Shown here: in pieces, positions 1-8,456 of the stretch | Layout: each line of letters opens with the position of its first letter | Position numbering within the stretch: position 1 is the stretch's first letter | Source of the DNA: an uncultured SAR86 cluster bacterium | GTDB lineage: Bacteria; Pseudomonadota; Gammaproteobacteria; Magnimaribacterales; D2472 | Direction: 5' to 3' | NCBI GenBank assembly: GCA_902560315.1 | Contig: CACELG010000003.1 | Location: forward strand, 1-36,305 | Length of the DNA stretch: 36,305 nt | Translations under genes and position numbers: made by a program | The notes under the pieces: model-generated | Told to the model about the DNA's origin: nothing | Seen by the model: only the letters and a program-made list of their open reading frames with translations | Databases searched by the model: none

Positions 1-287
1 GCTGTAGCAGCATCATCTACTGCACTTGGAGGAGATGACTGATTAAAATGGAGATCCAAAGCTTCTAATAACTTTGCTTTAGTTAGATTTATGTCTAAAT
101 CAAGTCCATTTTCTTTAGCAACATCTACTATATCTGCTTTTTTCATTTTGTTTAAAGCAGATTTTGTTGGTAATTCAACAGAATCTTGAGGTTTAGTTAC
201 TTCATTTTCTGTTTCTTTAGGCGCACTTAATCCTCCAAATAAACGGGAAAAAAAGCCTTTTTTCTTACTATCTTTGCTATCACTCAT
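1..287 (-). CDS. Partial unrecognised protein with basic N-terminus and SAP/Rho-N-like helical motif
   Basis: This is the first 95 codons of a gene that runs off the left edge; the ATG is at 287-285. The N-terminus is Lys/Ser-rich, followed by a GFFSRLFGG stretch and a polar linker. At roughly residues 46-79 lies a helix-loop-helix segment (MKKADIVDVAKENGLDLD, then LTKAKLLEALDLHF) that resembles SAP, HeH or Rho-N nucleic-acid-binding modules. A Ser/Pro/Ala-rich linker follows up to the edge. It starts 19 bases after the trmD stop, so it is probably co-transcribed with rpsP-rimM-trmD. In most relatives this slot holds rplS, but the visible part does not resemble an ordinary L19 N-terminus. It could be an N-terminally extended L19, an FtsY-like protein with an amphipathic N-terminus, or something unrelated. 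I do not assign a function. Confidence 0.7.
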   Translation of the reverse strand, partial: MSDSKDSKKKGFFSRLFGGLSAPKETENEVTKPQDSVELPTKSALNKMKKADIVDVAKENGLDLDINLTKAKLLEALDLHFNQSSPPSAVDDAAT

Positions 288-306
288 AATATTCGCCTAA
301 AAAGGG

Positions 307-1038
307 CTATAGGATAGCCTTAGATGTCCATTCTTCCAAGAGTTTTTTTTGTTTTTTTGTTAATTTTATACCATCTAGTAAATCTGGCCTTTTCATTAAA
401 GTTCTTATAAAAGATATTTCAGATCTCCAAGTTTCAATTTTTTTATGATTTCCTGATAAAAGTACATCTGGAACCTTCATCGATTCAAATATTTCAGGTT
501 TTGTGAAAACATCTCCTTTCAATAAACCATTTGAAAAAGTATCATTTAGATATGAGTCTTTGTTTCCTAAAGTCCCAGGCAGGTATCTTGATATAGCATC
601 TACTAGACATATTGCGGCGAACTCTCCACCACTTAAAATAAAATCGCCAATAGATATTTCTTCATCTACATATTTATCAATTATTCTTTGGTCTATCCCT
701 TCATATCTACCACAAATTAAAGTTATATTTTTTAATTTAGATAAAGAAATAATTTTTTGTTGGTTTAGTGTCTTACCTTGAGGTGACATAAAGATTACTC
801 GACCACGTTTTTTTTTATCTATTTCTTTTAATGTTTTAACAATTGGTTCAGCCATCATAACCATTCCTTCACCTCCACCATAAGGTTTTGAATCTACATG
901 ATTATGTTTATTTACAGAATTCTTTCTTATATCTAAAGCTTGAATAGAAAGTAATTTATTCTTAATTGGTTTTGAAACCACACCAGATTGTAAAACATTA
1001 AATATCTCAGGAAATATAGTTAGAATATTAATATTCAT
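307..1038 (-). CDS. trmD: tRNA (guanine37-N1)-methyltransferase TrmD
   Basis: TrmD transfers a methyl group from S-adenosylmethionine to the N1 of guanosine 37, next to the anticodon, which prevents +1 frameshifting. The 243-residue length is typical. The protein opens with the family's N-terminal strand (NILTIFPEIF). It contains the trefoil-knot SAM-site segments GRYEGIDQR (about residues 110-118) and IGDFILSGGEFA (about 130-141), and the C-terminal GNHKKIETWR motif (about 196-205). It begins 2 bases after the rimM stop, so it belongs to the rpsP-rimM-trmD operon, the standard bacterial order. No key residue appears to be missing. Confidence 0.97.
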   Translation of the reverse strand: MNINILTIFPEIFNVLQSGVVSKPIKNKLLSIQALDIRKNSVNKHNHVDSKPYGGGEGMVMMAEPIVKTLKEIDKKKRGRVIFMSPQGKTLNQQKIISLSKLKNITLICGRYEGIDQRIIDKYVDEEISIGDFILSGGEFAAICLVDAISRYLPGTLGNKDSYLNDTFSNGLLKGDVFTKPEIFESMKVPDVLLSGNHKKIETWRSEISFIRTLMKRPDLLDGIKLTKKQKKLLEEWTSKAIL

Positions 1039-1040
1039 TT

Positions 1041-1559
1041 TTAGTAATCACTTTCCCAGTCTACTTTTACTAATCTGTTTTCTTTATCAATTGATGTTAT
1101 AAAAGTTTGTTTTATAAAAGGGATTAATCTTTCTTTGTTATCTATTGATTTGGTTGAAGGTTTTACTATTAAACAATCATTTGAACCAAAGTTATTTAAT
1201 CCTTCAATTATGCCTAATATTTCATTTTTATTTATATTTACAACAAGCATTCCAACCAGATCATGCCAATAGGTCTCATTTGAAGAGAGTAAAGGTAAAT
1301 CATTCGATGAAATATAAAGTTTAATATTTGTATATTCTTTAATTTCATCTAAATCATTTACATTTTTGATTTTTGCATGAAATTTAGTATTGTTTTTTTT
1401 AATATACTCAAAGCTAAGCTTTATATCCTTAGTCTGGATGTTATCGATATATTTAAGAATATTTTCTCTTGGATTACAAAAAGAATTTAGAAAAAACTCT
1501 CCCTTTAAACCTCTAGGTTTTCCAATGTTTCCAATGCAAACTAACTTACTTTTTTTCAT
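1041..1559 (-). CDS. rimM: Ribosome maturation factor RimM
   Basis: RimM binds ribosomal protein S19 in the head of the 30S subunit and assists 16S rRNA processing and late 30S assembly. At 172 residues it has normal length. The N-terminal beta-barrel opens with the family motif [15 protein letters not shown] (about residues 9-23). The PRC-barrel-like C-terminal half contains [11 protein letters not shown] (about 97-107) and the ending [11 protein letters not shown]...RLVKVDWE. Its ATG lies inside the 3' end of rpsP (14-base overlap), which suggests translational coupling with S16, its assembly neighbour. Downstream trmD starts 2 bases after its stop. Confidence 0.96.
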   Translation of the reverse strand: MKKSKLVCIGNIGKPRGLKGEFFLNSFCNPRENILKYIDNIQTKDIKLSFEYIKKNNTKFHAKIKNVNDLDEIKEYTNIKLYISSNDLPLLSSNETYWHDLVGMLVVNINKNEILGIIEGLNNFGSNDCLIVKPSTKSIDNKERLIPFIKQTFITSIDKENRLVKVDWESDY

Positions 1560-2151
1560 CTTCTGAAGAGTCTTTTTCTTCAGACTCTTCTTCTGCTGGG
1601 GCTTCCTCTTCTGCTGGGGCTTCTTCTTCTGCAGGAGCTTCCTCTTCTGCTGGGGCTTCTTCTTCAGCTGGAGCTTCCTCTTCTGCTGGAGCTTCCTCTT
1701 CTGCAGGAGCTTCTTCTTCAGCTGGAGCTTCCTCTTCTGCTGGAGCTTCCTCTTCTGCTGGGGCTTCCTCTTCTGCAGGAGCTTCTTCTACTTGAGCATC
1801 ACTAGCAGCTTGTTCCTCAGCTTCTTTTGCTAATTTTTCTGCTAAAGCAGCTTTTTTTGCATTAGCTTTCGCTTTTTTTGCTTCAACCTTTGCTGCAAAT
1901 TCTTCTGGTGTTAAATTAGCCTCTTTTACTAAAGCACCTACTCTATCACTAACTTGAGCGCCTTTTGATTTCCATTCTTCTATCTTATTTAAATCTATTC
2001 TTAATCTTTCTTCTTGACCTTTAGCTGAAGGATTAAAAAAACCAAGTCTCTCAATAAATGAGCCGTCTCTTGGACGTCTTTCATCTGCAACAGTGATAAA
2101 ATAATATGGATTCTTTTTTGAACCACTTCTAGCCAATCTAATAATTACCAT
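1546..2151 (-). CDS. rpsP: Ribosomal protein bS16 with long repetitive acidic C-terminal tail
   Basis: Residues 1-80 are a normal bS16 core ([19 protein letters not shown], then [14 protein letters not shown]), a small-subunit protein that binds 16S rRNA early in 30S assembly. The usual length is about 80-90 residues; this one has 201. After the core comes a Lys/Ala-rich helix (about 84-116), then eleven tandem EEEAPA-type hexapeptides (about 120-188), then an acidic Ser/Asp/Glu/Lys end. The tail is strongly negative and predicted disordered, so it should extend off the ribosome surface. The 3' end overlaps rimM by 14 bases. It is the first gene of the rpsP-rimM-trmD operon and is divergent from the ypjD-like gene. 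The S16 identity is certain; a function for the tail is not known. Confidence 0.96.
   Translation of the reverse strand: MVIIRLARSGSKKNPYYFITVADERRPRDGSFIERLGFFNPSAKGQEERLRIDLNKIEEWKSKGAQVSDRVGALVKEANLTPEEFAAKVEAKKAKANAKKAALAEKLAKEAEEQAASDAQVEEAPAEEEAPAEEEAPAEEEAPAEEEAPAEEEAPAEEEAPAEEEAPAEEEAPAEEEAPAEEEAPAEEESEEKDSSEDEKK
1595..1792 (-). repeat. Eleven-copy 18-bp in-frame minisatellite in rpsP
   Basis: Eleven contiguous 18-bp units, each encoding the hexapeptide EEEAPA on the minus strand, make up 198 bp of the rpsP tail. Units differ only at synonymous positions (gctggg, gctgga or gcagga at the start; cct/ttc and tct/tca variants at the end), and the last unit diverges at its edge. The order of variants is patchy: two identical units, one different, two identical again. 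This suggests multi-unit duplication rather than only unit-by-unit slippage. The array keeps the reading frame whatever the copy number, so length could vary freely between strains. Confidence 0.95.
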
Positions 2152-2253
2152 AGTAAAAATATTTAAATTTGTTTAAAAAGATGTGTATTTTAGGGTAACC
2201 TTGCTAATATTGATAGTATTATTATGCAAAGTTTTAATTAATCTTTATATTTA
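2152..2253. promoter_or_regulatory. Divergent promoter region between rpsP and the ypjD-like gene
   Basis: This 102-bp AT-rich gap separates divergent operons and must serve both. For the plus strand, ttgata at 2210-2215 with tttaat at 2233-2238 (17-bp spacing) is a possible sigma70 pair that would leave a very short leader. For the minus strand, TTGCAT at 2229-2224 is the best -35 candidate, but no good -10 sits at the right distance. No Shine-Dalgarno is visible before the plus-strand ATG at 2254. Placement of individual boxes is tentative; the assignment as a promoter region rests mainly on gene orientation. Confidence 0.45.
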
Positions 2254-2820
2254 ATGAGTTTTATTACCCAAGTAACTATAAGTATAGTTATTTATTTTAT
2301 TATTAGATTCTTCTACCAGAAAGAAAGATCCCTTTATGTTTCTTTATATGTCTCAGCTTTTTCATATATTTTAATTTATTTGTTAACTTATGAAGTTATT
2401 ACTATATTGCCAACAATTCATTTTATGGTGACTGGGTTGAGTTTATTGTTCATATTTATTGCATATAATGAAATTCTAATCCTTGAAAGAAAGGTGAGAA
2501 AAATTAAACTTGGTGATTTAGCAAGTATTGAGCCATTTTCAATAGAAAGAAACTATAAAATAGTATTTAAACTATTGGGGATGGGACTTTTATTTCTATC
2601 CCTAGCTTTAATTTCAGGTCTTAGTATGCAGTCTATTTTTACAGCAAATTTAATATTCAAAGCGGTTTTTACTTTTATAGCTTGGTTAATATTTGTTATA
2701 ACAGTTCTTGGTGTGAAATATTTTAATTTTCCAATTAAATATGGCACGAGGAGTCTTTTTATAGCAATGTGGGCTGTATTGGGGGCTTATTTTATGAATT
2801 CTTACATAATTGGATCGTAA
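2254..2820 (+). CDS. ypjD: YpjD/CorE-like inner-membrane protein (CcsA/HemX superfamily), short form
   Basis: A 188-residue integral membrane protein with about six hydrophobic segments. Its C-terminal two thirds follow the E. coli YpjD (CorE) pattern: a transmembrane segment beginning IHFMVTGLSLL (about residues 50-60), a cytoplasmic loop with PFSIERNYKIVF (about 93-104), then three membrane helices including ISGLSMQSIF and KAVFTFIAW. The family is related to the cytochrome c assembly protein CcsA/HemX, but the haem-handling WGxxWxWD signature is not seen. E. coli YpjD is about 263 residues, so this one lacks roughly 70 N-terminal residues or has a reduced N-terminus. It overlaps the next gene by one base (TAATG), and the pairing with a CorB-like gene matches E. 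coli ypjD-yfjD. A role in magnesium/cobalt homeostasis is inferred from that pairing. Confidence 0.8.
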   Translation: MSFITQVTISIVIYFIIRFFYQKERSLYVSLYVSAFSYILIYLLTYEVITILPTIHFMVTGLSLLFIFIAYNEILILERKVRKIKLGDLASIEPFSIERNYKIVFKLLGMGLLFLSLALISGLSMQSIFTANLIFKAVFTFIAWLIFVITVLGVKYFNFPIKYGTRSLFIAMWAVLGAYFMNSYIIGS

Positions 2821-4085
2821 TGTTAGAAGATCCCTCTTTGATATTTTTACTTTCAATACTAATATCTTTATTAATTATTAGTGGCTTCTTTTCTGGCTCT
2901 GAAACAGGGATGATGGCCGCTAATAAAATTAAGCTTAGGAATTTATCAAAAAAATCAAAAACAAGTGCTAAAAGAGCTCTAAATCTTTTAAAAAGACCAG
3001 ACCAATTATTATCTGCAATATTGGTAGGAAATAATTTTGCTAATATTTTAGCTTCGGCAATTGTTACGATAATTATGATTAATTATTTTGGAGGTAATGT
3101 TTTGGTCGGTTCAATTATACTAACCATAATAATTCTAATTTTCTCAGAAATTACACCAAAAACCATGGCTACTATAAAGCCCGAAAGTTTTGCTACAAGA
3201 TCATCTTTTATACTTAATATTCTAATCTATTTGTTTAAACCAATAATATTTTTTACTAATTTCTTAAGCAGATTAATTCTTAAAATATTTAAATTAGATG
3301 CTAAAGATGCAACGTTAAACGATAGTCTTAATACTGAAGAGCTTAAAACATTACTTGAAGAGTCGGGAGATCTTATTCCAAAACAATATAGAAAAATGCT
3401 CTCTTCTGTTCTAGGTATGGAAGAACTTGTAGTTGAAGATATTATGATTCCTACTTCTGAAATAATTGGTATAAACATTAATAAAAATTATCAAAATGCT
3501 ACGAAAATTATTGAATCTACTGAATATACTAGATTGCCAGTTTATGAAGATACAATTGATAATATGATTGGTGTTCTTCATTTAAAAGATTCTCATTCAT
3601 TCTTAGAAAGTTTTAGTAAAAAAAATCAAGATTATAAAAAGATACTTCAAAAAACATATTTTGTATCTCAATCTACTCTGTTAATGAAACAACTTAGAGA
3701 GTTTCTTTCAAGCAATCAAAGTTTAGGTTTGGTTGTAGACGAATATGGAGAAATAGAGGGTTTAATATCTGTTGAAGATATTTTTAAAGAAATAACTGGA
3801 ACTTTTGGCGGAGATAAGGAAGAGTTAGAAAAAGAATTTACTAAGTTAAAAGATGGATCGATATTAACTGATGGAAATTCAAAAATTAGAGAACTAAATA
3901 ATTATTTAAACTGGAGAATTCCTGAAGAAAATGCAAAAACCATTAATGGTCTTGTTACTGAATATCTTGATCAAATTCCCCAAGCAAACCTATGTATAGA
4001 AATAGAAGATTATCAATTTGAATTATTGGAGCTTGATGAAAATTCCATATCTAAGATAAGAATCAAAAAAAAGCATCTGAAGTGA
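2820..4085 (+). CDS. corB: CorB/YfjD-like CNNM transporter-type protein (DUF21-CBS-CBS-CorC_HlyC)
   Basis: This 421-residue protein has the CNNM/CorB architecture. It has an N-terminal DUF21 membrane domain (about residues 5-160) with the hallmark FFSGSETGMMAANK, then an acidic helical linker. A tandem CBS pair follows (about 195-330), including VEDIMIPTSEI and VVDEYGEIEGLISVEDIF. The C-terminal CorC_HlyC domain covers about 335-421. CorB homologues are linked to Mg2+/Co2+ transport with Mg-ATP binding in the CBS module. I chose the ATG at 2820 because it overlaps the upstream TAA stop and places DUF21 at the right distance; an in-frame ATG at 2769 lies inside ypjD and would add a non-family extension. 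It converges on the PuuD-like gene with a 14-bp gap and no visible terminator. Confidence 0.92.
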   Translation: MLEDPSLIFLLSILISLLIISGFFSGSETGMMAANKIKLRNLSKKSKTSAKRALNLLKRPDQLLSAILVGNNFANILASAIVTIIMINYFGGNVLVGSIILTIIILIFSEITPKTMATIKPESFATRSSFILNILIYLFKPIIFFTNFLSRLILKIFKLDAKDATLNDSLNTEELKTLLEESGDLIPKQYRKMLSSVLGMEELVVEDIMIPTSEIIGININKNYQNATKIIESTEYTRLPVYEDTIDNMIGVLHLKDSHSFLESFSKKNQDYKKILQKTYFVSQSTLLMKQLREFLSSNQSLGLVVDEYGEIEGLISVEDIFKEITGTFGGDKEELEKEFTKLKDGSILTDGNSKIRELNNYLNWRIPEENAKTINGLVTEYLDQIPQANLCIEIEDYQFELLELDENSISKIRIKKKHLK

Positions 4086-4099
4086 TCTTTTGTAAAAAT

Positions 4100-4735
4100 T
4101 TATAAAGTATCTGTAATAATTTTAAAGATTATAGCTAAGACAAATGATGAGGTTATTACTGCTCTAACGCTAGCGATAACTGGCAACATCTTGCCCCATA
4201 TAGCATTAGCCTCGATTGCAAATATTAAAGCTAAACCAACTATTAGACTTGTCATATTCCAATCATCTAAGACAAGATAAGAGCCTTGAGCATGGGCTGA
4301 ATAAACCATATACATTAACATTGGAACTGAAAAAAGAGTGTTTGTTCTTGAGGCTAATCCTGCTTTTGCAGCAGCTGAGGCAACATCTCCATCTTTCATT
4401 CCTAAGACAATTTTTTGATTTCTCCAAATAATACCCCATACATTTAGCATCATTAGTGTTCCCATTGTTGCACCAAGTATTATTTCTGTACCTATTCTTG
4501 CAGTTATCTGATAAAGGAGAATGATGCCTGTTAAGAATGTAAAAAAGGCAGCCCATCTAAACCACCATAGAGCATTTGGGGCTAGTTTTTTCATAACATC
4601 CGCTTTAGCATCTGGATCTGCAACTTTTACATATTCTGTTTGAACAAAATTAAAGTAATATAAAAGACCAATCCATGCGATTCCGAAAAGAATATGAAAC
4701 GATCTAAAAAACGCTTGATCAGTAAATAAGTCCAT
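4100..4735 (-). CDS. PuuD/urate-oxidase-N-like membrane protein
   Basis: A 211-residue hydrophobic protein with about six transmembrane segments. It opens with FFRSFHILFGIAWIGLLYYFNFVQ-type sequence, in which an early membrane His (about residue 14) precedes a Gly/Ala/Trp-rich helix, and it continues with NALWWFRWAAFFTFLTG (about 54-70). This matches the urate-oxidase-N (DUF989) membrane domain of the urate hydroxylase PuuD. The C-terminal cytochrome c domain of full PuuD is absent, since no CxxCH motif exists. No purine-catabolism gene is nearby. Proteins of this short form are common in marine bacteria with no demonstrated function, so urate oxidation should not be assumed. A Shine-Dalgarno GAGGAA lies about 6 bases before the ATG. 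It precedes the groEL terminator and is presumably its own transcription unit. Confidence 0.72.
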   Translation of the reverse strand: MDLFTDQAFFRSFHILFGIAWIGLLYYFNFVQTEYVKVADPDAKADVMKKLAPNALWWFRWAAFFTFLTGIILLYQITARIGTEIILGATMGTLMMLNVWGIIWRNQKIVLGMKDGDVASAAAKAGLASRTNTLFSVPMLMYMVYSAHAQGSYLVLDDWNMTSLIVGLALIFAIEANAIWGKMLPVIASVRAVITSSFVLAIIFKIITDTL

Positions 4736-4795
4736 AATGGTTCCTCTAAAGTGTGTAAATATATATTAAAGGAAATTAAGATTTAAATCTAATAA

Positions 4796-4819
4796 AAAAC
4801 GGGGAAAAATCCCCGTTTT
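4796..4819 (-). terminator. Rho-independent terminator after groEL
   Basis: A perfect 10-bp inverted repeat (aaaacgggga / tccccgtttt) encloses a 4-base loop. Read on the minus strand, the GC-rich stem is followed by a run of Ts, as required for intrinsic termination. It sits about 20 bases after the groEL stop codon and separates the groE operon from the PuuD-like gene. The stem is also flanked by T-rich sequence in the other direction, so it might also stop transcripts arriving on the plus strand from corB. Confidence 0.9.
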
Positions 4820-4837
4820 ATAAGAATAAATTTCAGC

Positions 4838-6484
<1,647 letters not shown>

Positions 6485-6503
6485 TTATCTCCCTATTAAA
6501 AAT

Positions 6504-6791
6504 TTATTCTACGACACCAAAGATATCTCTTTCACTTAGAATAAGATAATCTTCACCGTCTAATTTAATTTCATTGCCGCCGTATTGGCCAAAAATCACT
6601 GTGTCCCCAACTGAAACATTCATAGATACTGGGTCGCCTGATTCAGAAACTTTTCCTGGTCCGACTGCAACTACTTCACCTTGAGATGGCTTTTCTTTTG
6701 CAGAACCTGAAAGAATAATGCCACCAGTAGATGTTTCCTCTTCTTCTGTTCTTTTAACTAGAACATTATCATGTAAAGGTCTTAACTTCAT
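6504..6791 (-). CDS. groS: Co-chaperonin GroES (Cpn10)
   Basis: GroES caps the GroEL ring to form the folding chamber. This copy is 95 residues, normal for the family. It has the N-terminal MKLRPLHDNVLVKR strand, the mobile loop that contacts GroEL (EEETSTGGIILSGSAKEKP, about residues 17-35), and the DTVIFGQYGGNEIKLDGEDY and LILSERDIF endings. A good Shine-Dalgarno (GGAGAGA, 6801-6795) lies 3 bases before the ATG. It is transcribed ahead of groEL with a 22-bp gap. Only 64 bases separate it from the VanZ-like gene upstream, and a possible heat-shock promoter overlaps that gene's end. Confidence 0.98.
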   Translation of the reverse strand: MKLRPLHDNVLVKRTEEEETSTGGIILSGSAKEKPSQGEVVAVGPGKVSESGDPVSMNVSVGDTVIFGQYGGNEIKLDGEDYLILSERDIFGVVE

Positions 6792-6836
6792 TTATCTCTC
6801 CATATAAATAACTAAAATCTATCTTAGACAATAGTT

Positions 6837-6860
6837 ATGGGCTAAAAATTATAAATCAAT
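6837..6860 (-). promoter_or_regulatory. Candidate promoter(s) for groES-groEL, including a sigma32-like pair
   Basis: On the minus strand, ATTGATT (6860-6854), an 11-base spacer and GCCCATAA (6842-6835) resemble the sigma32 consensus CTTGAAA / CCCCATNT. The -10 fits well and the -35 only partly. In the same place a perfect TATAAT (6853-6848) could act as a housekeeping -10, though its -35 is poor. Heat-shock control of groE is known from gammaproteobacteria; its use here is inferred. The site overlaps the last codons of the VanZ-like gene. Confidence 0.42.
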
Positions 6861-7200
6861 AGATTAAATTATTTTTTAACCTAATTATTAGCAGCGCAAT
6901 TGTAACCCCAATTAGGTTTGCAAGTAAGTCAAAATACTCAAAATATCTATATGGATGATAATAATGTATCAATTCAATAAATGCTCCAAATAAAAAAATG
7001 TAAAAAGCTAAAGTCAGATTAGAAATCTTAAATTTACATATAAATCCAACATAGGTTAAGTATGCATAAATTAATGAATGCACTAATTTGTCAGACAATA
7101 TAGATAATGAATTAAATATAGGAATGTCGCTAGCATTTAAGGTGCTTAATATAAATACCACAAAAAGTGAAGAAAAAAATATTAATCTACTGAGTTGCAC
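6856..7200 (-). CDS. VanZ-like membrane protein
   Basis: A small 114-residue protein with about four transmembrane helices. The VanZ-like family signature is visible: SDKLVHSLIYAYLTYVG (about residues 36-52), then a later membrane segment FGAFIELIHYYHPYR followed by FDLLANLIGVTIALL. VanZ itself confers low-level teicoplanin resistance by an unclear mechanism; stand-alone VanZ-like proteins of this size are widespread and mostly uncharacterised. The start is a GTG that overlaps the ampG stop by one base (TAGTG), with no clear Shine-Dalgarno, so translation is probably coupled to ampG. Position after ampD-ampG suggests an envelope role, but this is only context. Confidence 0.85.
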   Translation of the reverse strand: MQLSRLIFFSSLFVVFILSTLNASDIPIFNSLSILSDKLVHSLIYAYLTYVGFICKFKISNLTLAFYIFLFGAFIELIHYYHPYRYFEYFDLLANLIGVTIALLIIRLKNNLIY

Positions 7201-8456
7201 TATTTAATTAATGTAAAAAAGCTTCTGTTTTGATAAATCATAAGTATTGCTGGTAAAGCCAAGATAGATGTAAATATATAAAAAGACATCCATCCGATGG
7301 AAAAACCATATAAACTTTGAAAATTCTCAACTATCAAACCTGAAAATCCGGCAAATATTTTTCCTAAAAATGCCATTAATGAGGTTAATAATGCATACTG
7401 AAATCCTGTATATTTTTGGGAAACTAAACTAGTTAAAAAAGTTATATTAACAGTACCAACAATTCCTGCTGCAATACTATCAGAAGCTACTATTAAAGCT
7501 AAAAGAGTCAAATCCTTATCACTTAAAGCTGCATAAGAAAAAAATAAATTAGTAAACATTACTAAAACGCCGCCAATTATTAACGATCTATACAAACCAA
7601 TTCTTTTTATTAATATGCCGCCAAGAAAAACTCCAAAAATTGTTGCAATTAATGCAACTACTTTCACAATGTAACCAATTTCCTCAAGCGTATAGCCCAT
7701 ATCAATATAAAAAGGATTTGCCATTGGACCCATTACAATGTCAGTCAATCTATAAGTTGCTACTATTAAAAGAAGAATTGAAGCCATCTTAATGCCAAAT
7801 CTAGAAAAGAAATCCTTTAAAGGTTCAATTATTGAGTTGATATGATTTAATTTTTGAAGATCATTATTTTTTGATTCACTTGAAACCAACATTGACAAAA
7901 CTATATTCACAATAAATATTAAAGCCATTAATTGATAAGCAAATGACCATGAAAAGTTTGCAGCAATTATCAATGCTAGAGAAGACCCTACTAAAATTGC
8001 AATTCGGTATCCAAACTGATACCCAGCTGCTAAATTTCCCTGATCCTCTAGTTTCGCGCTTTCAATTCTGTAAGCATCTATTGCAATATCTTGTATTGAG
8101 CCTGCTAAAGCAATAATTAATGCAACAAATGCAAAAAAAGTTAGATTTGTTAATGGATTTATATTTGACATTATTAATAAAGAAATAATTATTATAATTT
8201 GCATTAAAACAATCCAACTTCTTCGCGATCCAAATATATTTAAAAAAGGTATCGAAAATCTATCAATAAAAGGAGCCCAAAGAAACTTAATTGTGTATGC
8301 GAGGCTAATCCAACTTATAAAACCAATGAGACTTAGGTCTAAGCCTATATCCCTTAACCAAGCTGTAAGCGTTATTAAAATTAATACATAAGGCAAACCA
8401 GAAGCAAATCCAAAGCCTGTGAATGAGATTATTTTTAAATAGTCATTCTTAATCAT
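7200..8456 (-). CDS. ampG: AmpG-like anhydromuropeptide permease (major facilitator superfamily)
   Basis: AmpG imports GlcNAc-1,6-anhydroMurNAc and its peptides from the periplasm for peptidoglycan recycling. This protein has about 418 residues and roughly 12 transmembrane helices. The AmpG-type features are the N-terminal GFASGLPYVLI (about residues 13-23), LGLDLSLIGFISW-like loop (here IGLDLSLIGFIS), KFLWAPFIDR (about 59-68) and GSIQDIAIDAYRIE (about 117-130). The ATG at 8456 overlaps the ampD stop as ATGA; an upstream in-frame start inside ampD is less likely. It lies directly after ampD, whose product cleaves the imported anhydromuropeptides, which strongly supports the substrate assignment. 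Shorter than E. coli AmpG (about 490 residues), mainly at the C-terminus. Confidence 0.9.
   Translation of the reverse strand: MIKNDYLKIISFTGFGFASGLPYVLILITLTAWLRDIGLDLSLIGFISWISLAYTIKFLWAPFIDRFSIPFLNIFGSRRSWIVLMQIIIIISLLIMSNINPLTNLTFFAFVALIIALAGSIQDIAIDAYRIESAKLEDQGNLAAGYQFGYRIAILVGSSLALIIAANFSWSFAYQLMALIFIVNIVLSMLVSSESKNNDLQKLNHINSIIEPLKDFFSRFGIKMASILLLIVATYRLTDIVMGPMANPFYIDMGYTLEEIGYIVKVVALIATIFGVFLGGILIKRIGLYRSLIIGGVLVMFTNLFFSYAALSDKDLTLLALIVASDSIAAGIVGTVNITFLTSLVSQKYTGFQYALLTSLMAFLGKIFAGFSGLIVENFQSLYGFSIGWMSFYIFTSILALPAILMIYQNRSFFTLIK

Noticed and set aside
503-781. Open frame on plus within trmD
   Set aside because: It is antisense to conserved TrmD motifs and shows no family resemblance.
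1595-1792. Regular 18-bp repeats as a CRISPR-like array
   Set aside because: Units are directly adjacent with no spacers and are in frame within rpsP, so this is a coding minisatellite.
2769-2819. Earlier start for the CorB-like protein
   Set aside because: It would sit inside the ypjD-like gene and add 17 residues unlike the family; the TAATG overlap at 2820 is a better start.
4216-4556. Additional open frames overlapping the PuuD-like gene on both strands
   Set aside because: They lack membrane or domain patterns and overlap the consistent six-helix PuuD-like protein that has a good Shine-Dalgarno.
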